Of a stretch of DNA of 64,000 nucleotides, positions 55,978 through 64,000 are shown one piece after another (the first letter of the stretch is position 1; every line of letters starts with the position of its first letter). The notes under the pieces are model-generated. The model had not been told where the DNA came from and made no database searches. It saw nothing but the letters and a program-made list of their open reading frames with translations. Made by a program: the position numbers and the translations under genes. Source of the DNA: Adiantum capillus-veneris (Eukaryota > Streptophyta > Polypodiopsida > Polypodiales > Pteridaceae); the NCBI GenBank assembly GCA_014529385.2, contig CM043943.1, forward strand, positions 101,845,855-101,909,854, in the 5' to 3' direction.

Positions 55978-57135
55978 GTGTGTTTATATGGAGCAGTTGC
56001 ATGACGCCCAAAGTAAAGGAATTCTAGACAAACGAGCCTTTGCTATCAGGTGCTATGTCACAGCAAGATTGTAGAAGGGCATCTTGGTTGATGCACAATA
56101 ATCATATATTCTTCAAAGACTTGAAGTTATTTGGAGAAAAAACCCATAGTCTAGGCGCGGAAACACTTTGATCATTGATGATAGTAGATAAAAGTGTGCT
56201 TGAACAATGAAGGAACTTGGCTTCTTTCTCCCAAGTTGGAGCACCGGACTAAAACGCAGCGACAAGACTTCTTGTAAGACACTTTGGCTGACTGGCTATT
56301 TCTCTAGTTACAATCGGAGGACCGTAATGCTTATATGATTGACTACATGTTTGATACTGGTAAGGATATATTTTTGATGCAGTCATAAGCCAGATCGTGA
56401 CAAAGCCCAATGGAGGGAAGTGAATCGACAATGACAAATGGAGGCCCACCTAGAAGCTCAGAGGCATGAGAAGGAATGGCTAGAGAGGGAAAGAGTGGAG
56501 AGATAAATATTAGATTTTCTAGATGAAAACTTCCCAAGGATTGCTAATAACCTTCCAAGCAGTGCTAGGAAACAAGAATCTACTACTAGAAACCCCCCAA
56601 GCACTATTGATAACCATTTAATTGCTACTTGAAACCACCCAGCCAAAGCTAGAAACCATATGTTACATTGCTAGAAACCACCTTGTCATAGAGCTACCAA
56701 TTATCTACTCAGTGAAACAAACGACATAGTTGCAGCTAGAAACTTGCCAGCAAGTAATACAGATCTCTAAATAAGTACTAGAAAGCACCTACATAGTGTT
56801 AGAGACAGAAACACAACAAGCACTACCAAAAAACACTTGTAAGACCATATTAGGTATTTTGGTAAAAATCTCACATTATGGGAATCTCCAAATCGACTAA
56901 ATTCATGTAATTTGGGAATTTTCCACTTAAAGTGGGAAAAATTGAGGTGTGTGGTTAGTAAATAAAGTGAAAATCTCATAGGAGTGTGGTGTTGATAAAC
57001 ACCAAAAGTCAAGAGGATGTACAACACATGGATTTGAATAACAACTATAAATTACATAAAACAAAGGAAGATAAAAAAAAGATTTTGTTTACAAACTGAC
57101 TAGTATAGTCACAATAGAAGCTCCACATAATTCTA
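55978..57135. other. No gene recognised
   Basis: Flank between the E LTR and the transposase. At 56560-56800 a short phrase CTAGAAAC(C/T).CC recurs about six times at irregular spacing. Minus frames of 60-86 codons show no motif. Confidence 0.5.
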
Positions 57136-60100
57136 CTACACATTCGATACCATATCTGAACTTTGATCCAAGTGTGGTTGATGTGCACGAGTGAGGCCTT
57201 CTTTGGCTTTTAGAGCATGCCTTTCTGGAATCTTTGTTCTAGAAAATGGTCCTTCTTTGTTGGGTCTCCAGGACCAAACAATTGCATCTACAGTTTCCCA
57301 CACTTGTGGGTCCTTATAGTTGACAGCCCAATAACCCTTCCAACAATTACTGTAAGCTTGAGTATCTGTCATCCCACTTTTTCTCGCGCAAGGTGCCCAA
57401 TATTGAATCAAGAGTTTTCTGTAGTTTGGTGATGTAGGGTCATTATCAATGTCAGATAAAGCCACTGCAAGCCACACTGGATAGATTTCTGTGTCACTCG
57501 GAACAAGCATAAGAAAGTCACCTTGGTGCACATCAGACATAGGGTCAAACTCTTCCCTTGGCCTATCTCGTTGAGGCCCACAAAAATGATCGTTCAACTC
57601 TTCAAGGCCTAGGAATCTTTCTGCTCCTTGTTGCAAATTCGTTGTAGTGCTTTGTAGGTGAGAATATTCTTGAGTTTTTGGCCAAAAAATTTCATACAAG
57701 ACTCCCTCTGATATGATTGCTTTTCCAATCTCTTCAATTACCTTACTCCAATAATCTATCACGGGTCTATAATATTGCGGAATACTTGAACCATTCCCTA
57801 AATTTTTCCAAAATTCTATATAGTTCTTTAGCCCCAAAATGACTTCTTCGTGGGCCTTGACATACTCCGCCATTTGTACTAGAGGTGGATCTCCATGTGG
57901 TAGCATTGGCTTGCCTTTTGTGTCTGTTTTCCAAAGGTGAATACTTCCACTCCAACTTGATACACCTACATGTGCCTTATATTGCATCATTGGTGTCTCA
58001 TCCTTCATAAAGAACCTGAACTGAAGCGGTTTGGAATGTCCAACAAGTATGTCTTGTCCATCACAAAGATAGGCATCACAATATTGCTTGAATTGGGGAT
58101 CTTTGTGAGAAAAAATGGAGTTGGAGATGAAGATGAGCTGTTTCGTAATGTATCCATCAAATGTGGCAAAGTATAGGTTTGTGTAACTCTTAGCTTCTCT
58201 GAAAACCTACTAAACATGGCGTCTATGTCCTCATGTGTATGCCCAACCATTAAAAATCCCAGCTGGATGGTTCTGAAAACACCCCTTGCAACAAGCATTG
58301 ACAAATAGGCAAATAAGTATCGATTTTTGTTTTCCCCTGCACAATTATCCAATTGTAGCAACAAGTTCTCTGGCAATCTACGAAATGTTGACCCCAATTC
58401 CTCTTCTGCAATTTCTGACGACTGCACAATGGGCTCTTTTCCATCACTCAAGTTATGGTAGTCCAAAGCATCCCTTGAGTTCAAAGCATGTAGTAGTGAA
58501 ATATTGCTCCTTGGAAGTCCATTTGTTACTAGATCACCAAGAGGATGCTTATCTATCCTCTCTAGGTTATGTAAACAATTAGCAATTGAGCCAATGGTAA
58601 GATTTGGATCAGCTTGCCACAAACCATTCAAGACAAAGTGTCCGTAATTACCTTCTCCATGTCCATGAGTGATCATGCCAATCAATGCCACCTACAGATT
58701 ATATCTTGAATCCACACCCTTGGGAACAATGCGTAATCTAGGAATGGCAGTCTTCTTTTGATCCATCTTATCATGGATTATGCATACATATTTTTGTGGT
58801 TGAGTTTCTGAATACGTGCGCCATGCATAATATAGGCTTCTGCACTCTTTTGTCGTGCCATGTGAACTTCTCTCTCCCTCAAGAGAAGAGCTCTCTCTTC
58901 AAGAGAAGGTTTAGCTTCTAACCTTGCCTTGATTGAGCTACAAATATTGCACTTAGAGAACTCACTCATCTTTGTTAAAGTGAAATGTGGGTACTCTTTG
59001 TTCCAAATTCTACCAAAATAAGATTGGGATAGCTTCTTCTCATAGCCCATTTGGTCAAGTGTCGTGTTGATTTCACATAAGATATCCACTTGTCTGTATG
59101 TTGATGGAATCACCAATTGAGTCTCTCTTGAGCCATCTAGCAGTGTTCTACTTCTATGTGGCATCTTCTCAGATTTGTTTTCCACAAACTCATTTAGTAG
59201 TGCTCTTGCTAAACTAGTATGTTGAAGTCCCCTTCTCAATGTACATGTGTTCCCATGTACATATTGGCGCACACCATTTTCAAAGTTCTCCTTGTATCGA
59301 TAAAATGATGTCTTTGGTATTCCATGTAGCTCATACCATGCTCCTCAACAAACAATAGAGCCATTTAGCCTGAATTGGTATCGTGACTTCTCATCTTTTT
59401 GATAACATATAGAAAGAACATCATAAACATAATTAGTGCGTGATTTTTGAGACTCTCCCCAAAACTGTTGTCGTAACCTTGTCACCATATCACGATCTGC
59501 AAACTGGCAACATTTTTGTGCACAACAATGAATGCATGATACCCTTTGAATTGATTTGTTTGAAAGGTAAAAAGTCGAAGCTGCTGCTGCTTTTGATTTT
59601 TGAGTCCTGTTCATGAAAGTGTATCGTCTCTTCCTTGACAACTGGACAACATTACTCCCATCAACTTTTTTTCCAACATTGTCATCGTTGGATACATCCT
59701 CATATGTAGCATGCATGCCATCAACAGGAACAAATCATTGTAATGGGCTCCCATTCAACATTGTTGTCTGCTTGATGGGCCACTTTAGCAAAGTGATGCT
59801 ACCCACTTCAACCACATCATCAATGCTTGCATTTTCTCTTTCAATACCCACACCCACACAATCAGGACCAAGTTCCTGAAAGTTGACATAATCATGTGGA
59901 AATACATATAAGATGGTCCCTTCATTCATGGTTTGCATCATTGTGTCATCTTTTAAAAGGACCCTCTGATTTCTCAAAGACTCTCGAATCATTGCTTCAA
60001 ATTCTGGGCTTGTCATAGGTATTGCATCTGTAACTAGAGGATCAGAATGATCATGTTCTTCATCACCATTGTAGCTTTCCTATGGATCAATTAAGTTCCC

Positions 60101-60358
60101 ATTTAATACAAAAGATTGCAAAAGAAGCTTTGACCATCGAACAACACTCCATAATGAGCCTTGGAGAGATGAAGTATCCATTGTAGGAAAAAGTAGTACC
60201 ACATCCTTCAAGCATTCCTCCACTAGTATGGAGACATTTCCTTGCCCTATCTTTGTACCACCACAAGTGGAATCTGGATCTTTTCTACACACACAGCCAA
60301 TATCAACAATTTCATTGTCAAGTATCATATGTACTTTCTCCCCGGATTCAAAGTCCAT
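57136..60358 (-). pseudogene. Putative transposase with RNase H-like core (DUF7869-like), broken
   Basis: One protein of about 1,050 codons in colinear pieces: 60358-60080, 60016-59735, 59716-59345, 59272-58778, 58691-58005 and 58008-57136. Separators are in-frame stops at about 60079, 59735, 59343 and 58693 and frameshifts near 58785 and 58015. The N-terminal third has no motif I can name. Then come Cys-rich pieces (CIHCCAQKCCQF; FSKCNICSSIKARLEA). The core reads YVCIIHDKMDQKKTAIPR, THGHGEGNYGHFVLNGLWQ, LQLDNCAGENKNRYLFAYL and GFLMVGHTHEDIDAMFSRFS; the spaced acidic residues fit an RNase H-like fold. From memory this order resembles the DUF7869 family, which is associated with mobile elements. 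The C-terminal part (GDFLMLVPSDTEIYPVWLAV; WGYWAVNY-like) could be a small binding domain. No terminal inverted repeats were identified. Confidence 0.6.
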
Positions 60359-60499
60359 CCTGTAAGTGAAAAAGATTACATTGTTAAATCCATAGTTATA
60401 GAAAAATACTCTTCAAACAAAAAATCATGCTACAACATGGAAAAGTTTTGCATAGGTTGGACAAGTGGTGAACCTTGAGACCAAATCCTCCTTGCTATA

Positions 60500-62290
60500 T
60501 TAATGGAAGCAAGGTTGGAAATTATGGTGGATCTTGAAACCAAAGCATCCTTGCTATATTAGAGCATAGGTTGGACAAGTGGTGGACCTAGTTGTAATAC
60601 CCACTGCCACCTATCAACTACTATAGGACTATGCTTTCCAATGTCCAAGTATCCCTTGAGGCTTTCAAGGTTGAACACGTGGTGGACCTTGAAATGAAAA
60701 TCCCCTTTCTATATCAGAGCATAGCTTGGACAAGTGGTGGACCTAGTTATAATGCCCAATATCCAAGGTGAAATACCTTAGGACCTTGCTACCTTGCTTT
60801 CCAATGTTTACGTAGCCCCTCATTTATTTAATGGAAGTAAGGTTGGACAAGTGGTGGACCTTGAAACCAAAGCCTCTTTGCTATATGAGAGCATAGGTTG
60901 GACCTAGTTGTAATACCCACTGCCACCTATCAACTACTATAGGAATATGCTTTGCAATGTCCAAGTATCCCTTGAGTCTTTCAAGGTTGAACACGTGGTG
61001 GACCTTGAAACGAAAATCCCCTTTCTATATCAGAGCATAGCTTGGACAAGTGGTGGACCTAGTTATAATGCTCAATATCAAAGGTGAAACACCTTAGGAC
61101 CTTGCTACCTTGCTTGCCAATGTTTACGTAGCCCCTCATTTCTTTAATGGAAGCAAGGTTGGACAAGTGGTGGACCTTGAAACCAAAGCCTCTTTGCTAT
61201 ATGAGAGCATAGGTTGGACCTAGTTGTAATACCCACTGCCACCTATCAACTACTATAGGACTATGCTTTCCAATGTCCAAGTATCCCTTGAGTCTTGCAA
61301 GGTTGAACACGTGGTGGACCTTGAAACGAAAATCCCCTTTCTATATCAGACCATAGCTTGTACAAGTGGTGGACCTAGTTATAATGCCCAATATCCAAGG
61401 TGAAATACCTTAGGACCTTTCTACCTTGCTTGCCAATGTTTACGTAGCCCCTCATTTCTTTAATGGAAGCAAGGTTGGACAAGTGGTGGACCTTGAAACC
61501 AAAGCCTCTTTGCTATATGAGAGCATAGGTTGGACCTAGTTGTTATACCCACTGCCACCTATCAACTACTATAGGACTATGCTTTCCAATGTCCAAGTAT
61601 CCCTTGAGTCTTGCAAGGTTGAGCACGTGGTGGATTATTGAAACCAAAATCCCCTTTCTATATCATAGCATATCTTGGACAATTGGTGGACCTAGTTATA
61701 ATGCCCCTCCTTTCTTTAATGGAAGAAAGGTTGGAAAAGCGGTGAATCTTGAAACCCAAACCCTTTGGCTATATATAGAGGATAGCTTGGACAAGTGGTG
61801 GGATTAGTTGTAGTATCCAATGTCCAAGGTCCAAGGTGAACTATGTAAAGACCTTACTTCCAAAAACAAAGTCATACAAGTGGTTCTCCTTCAAACCAAA
61901 ACCTCCTTAGTGTATTAGAACATAGCTTGGAGAAGTGGTGGACTTAGTTGTAATGGTGAATGTCCAAAGCAAACTATTATAGGACCTTGCTTCCCAAATC
62001 AAGTTTGGACAAGTGGTGGATCTTGAAACCAAAACCCCCTTACTGTATTAGAGCATAGCTTAGATAAGTGGTGGACCTAGCTGCCATGGAAAATGTTCAA
62101 TGTGAACTGCTACAGGACCTTGCTATTAAATTTCTAAGTAGAGCTAGCTTCTTTAATGGAATCAAGGTTGGGAAAGTGGTGCATCTTGAAACCAAAAGCC
62201 CTTTATTGTATTAAAGCATAGCTTGGCCAAGTGAGGGACCTAGTTTTAATGTGTGATGTCCAAAGAAAAGTATTACAAGACCTTGCTTTC
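60500..62290. repeat. 316-bp tandem repeat, dimeric, decaying rightwards
   Basis: GGTTGGACAAGTGGTGGACC-type unit starts at 60513 (diverged), 60841, 61157 and 61473; spacings 328, 316 and 316 bp. Each unit contains two related halves about 150 bp apart, the second beginning GGTTGAACACGTGGTGGACC. Units from 61640 to 62290 are shorter and more diverged. The array starts about 150 bp upstream of the transposase start and could be part of the same element. Confidence 0.85.
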
Positions 62291-62820
62291 CAATATTTGA
62301 ATTGGTCAATTGGTTAAAACTAAGTATAAAACTTTGACCATTTTCTGCTCGAATTGGCAAAAAGCTAGTTTTAGACACCCCTAAATGAAAATGGTTTAGG
62401 GTGGCCTTAAACAACGTTTTTTCAAAGACTTGAACAAAAGGGTTGCTGAAGAGTAATGAAAACTTATTATGGCTTGAAGTGCCTGAGTATGTGAAAACAA
62501 GACTAGGTTTTCCACGAGGCAAAAGGTGACATACTAAGAACATTGGAAACTTAGGATTGACCATGTGGCCTAAACTTTGGCAAGTGAAGTGGTGGCCAAG
62601 TTTTGTGGCACAGTGTGCACTTGGTCCTATATGTGTTGACCACTTGGCTAAATCTAGGACCATAAGGCTAAACCTTTGGCACCTTAAATATAGTATGGGA
62701 CATAATCTAGAACTGCTATAGTAAATTAGTAGTATGGTTAATATGTTAATATTTGTATTATATTTAAGTATATGCTAAATATAATTTAAGTTCAAAATTT
62801 CACTAATGAAGAATGTTCCC
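62291..62820. other. No gene recognised
   Basis: A 150-codon minus frame (62211-62663) runs through the end of the decaying repeats and shows no motif; probably incidental. Confidence 0.5.
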
Positions 62821-62824
62821 ATTT

Positions 62825-63003
62825 AGCACTCCAGATGCGGAATCTTAGGGCAATGCCACAATGGGGTGACAAGGAAGCGCTTCCACGTGAGGTTTGGGGG
62901 TAGCGCTCTTGATGGGGATGTGGAATATAGCGCTCTCGATGGCGGGGCTTGGGAGGCTGATCTTGGGATATAGTTTCGGGCGGGGTCCGGGGCAGCGCCC
63001 AAA
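62825..63003. other. GC-rich patch
   Basis: Much richer in G than its surroundings, with AGCGCTC repeated and GGCGGGGTCCGGGGCAGCGCC at its end (split here as GGCGGGGTCC and GGGGCAGCGCC). A related GGTCCGGGGCGGG occurs at the inner edge of the E1 LTR (about 5074). It may be a fragment of another element; not identified. Confidence 0.35.
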
Positions 63004-63593
63004 GTTTTTTTTTTTAAAGTGAATTCATAGTATAGAGTTACGCATGTTTTGCATATTTTCAACCATGATTTCTTTAATTTTGGCCATGTGAATTGGTTAA
63101 TGTTTTATATTTATTTTGTTTTTTTTTAATCCTATGATAAAACATGGACTTGTAGCATACATGGCATTCTAATAAACCCTATCAAGATTAGACACAGAGA
63201 GAGCTCACGAGAAATGCACACAGAGAGAGCAGGCGAGCAGCAAACACACAGAAAGCGCACACAGATCGCACACAGTTGGAGTATACGCGCACGTAGAGGA
63301 GCAAGCTCGGCATCGTACACAACACACTGGTGGAGCGCACAGGATTGAAAGTTCGCGCACAAGATAAAGAAACAGCAGCGTACGCAACGCTTTCCACAAG
63401 GGCAGGATCGGGCATAGCTTCTTCTCAGGAGACATTGCACACCTCACGAATAGAGAAAAAGCAGGTATTTCTCTCTCTCTCACTCTCTGTCTTTCTCCAT
63501 ATAGAGAAGATGGTTCTCTGTAACTCTTCTTGCACACACACTCTCTCGTCAAAAGACAGAGATACGTAGCTTAAAAATATCCCCACAAACATA

Positions 63594-63863
63594 CACATAT
63601 TCCCACACATCGTCTTCCTCTCTTCCACATACATAACCACAGTGAAATCTGTTATCTTGTTGTCTCTCTCTTGAAAATACATGCACATATTCCCACACAT
63701 CGTCTTCCTTACTTCCACATACATAACCACAGTGAAATCTATTATCTTGTTGTCTCTCTCTTGAAAATACGTACACATATTCCCATACATCGTCTTCCTC
63801 TCTTCCACATACATAAACACAGTGAAATCTGTTATCTTTCTCTCTCTCCTCTCTCTAGAAAAT
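63594..63863. repeat. 90-bp tandem repeat, three copies
   Basis: Units start with CACATATTCCCA at 63594, 63684 and 63774, spaced exactly 90 bp, and contain CATCGTCTTCCT and CACAGTGAAATCT. Because 90 is divisible by three, one minus frame (63425-63820) shows a 30-residue repeat; that is a consequence of the DNA repeat. Confidence 0.9.
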
Positions 63864-63869
63864 AGGTAT

Positions 63870-63870
63870 T

Positions 63871-63903
<33 letters not shown>

Positions 63904-63907
63904 CTCT
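63870..63907. repeat. (TC)n/(TATC)n microsatellite
   Basis: TCTCTCTC followed by six TATC/CTAT units. Confidence 0.85.
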
Positions 63908-64000
63908 GTATCTTGCTATCTCTCTCTTGAAAATACATGCTCATGTATGTGTGCGTCTGTGTTATCTATGTGTATGTATGTATATTTGTGTTATTTCATT

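Noticed and set aside
62211-62663. 150-codon minus frame
   Set aside because: Overlaps decaying tandem repeats; no motif or homologous frame found elsewhere in the window.
63425-63820. Minus frame with a 30-residue repeat
   Set aside because: The repeat follows from the 90-bp DNA tandem repeat; composition is that of simple sequence.
1-64000. tRNA or rRNA genes
   Set aside because: None recognised on either strand by eye; the TGGTATCAGAGC matches are primer-binding sites beside LTRs, not tRNA genes.

Overview
The window reads as intergenic DNA of a large, repeat-rich land-plant nuclear genome. Ty1/copia elements with initiator-Met-tRNA primer sites, Ty3/gypsy elements, long LTRs and plant-type TATA boxes support a plant. 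A fern or other seed-free plant is possible but not shown by the sequence. I found no intact host gene. Nearly every reading frame I can interpret belongs to a mobile element, and most are broken or nested in one another.

Layout. 1-7721: a very young, gag-only LTR retrotransposon on the minus strand (E1; LTRs of about 2.65 kb, left one cut by the window edge). 7722-15275: an older relative (E2), apparently two units sharing one LTR, with an extra zinc-knuckle reading frame between primer site and gag. 15290-24190: unknown plus-strand, gene-like pseudogene pieces, split at 16318-21538 by a complete but decayed copia element (C1) with a recognisable target duplication. 24190-33814: a plus-strand gypsy element (F) whose LTR carries heat-shock-element-like arrays upstream of a TATA box. 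Its LTR was hit by a chimeric mini-copia (C2, 24508-26566) and its gag-pol by a non-autonomous copia (C3, 27780-31257). 33816-50345: minus-strand gypsy relics of one family. These are A (LTR, long coiled-coil gag and a palindrome-bearing tandem array), B (gag start and reverse transcriptase) and D (protease to integrase, with one block on the wrong strand). 50350-55977: the 3' half of a plus-strand gypsy element (E) and its roughly 3.8-kb LTR. 57136-60358: a broken minus-strand gene for a putative transposase with an RNase H-like core resembling the DUF7869 family. 60480-62290: a 316-bp tandem repeat. 62820-64000: a GC-rich patch, microsatellites and a 90-bp tandem repeat.

How the parts relate. 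E1, E2, C2 and C3 lack most or all of pol, so if they moved recently they must have used enzymes from elsewhere. C2 has an intact TSD and nearly identical LTRs, and E1 has nearly identical LTRs, so both look recently mobile. The observations I find most unusual are: C2, which joins a sense RNase H tail to an inverted gag; the heat-shock-like LTR of F; the 22-bp palindromes that recur every 286 bp in A and about every 290 bp in B with unrelated arm sequences; and C3, which keeps a long open frame although its protease motif is altered.
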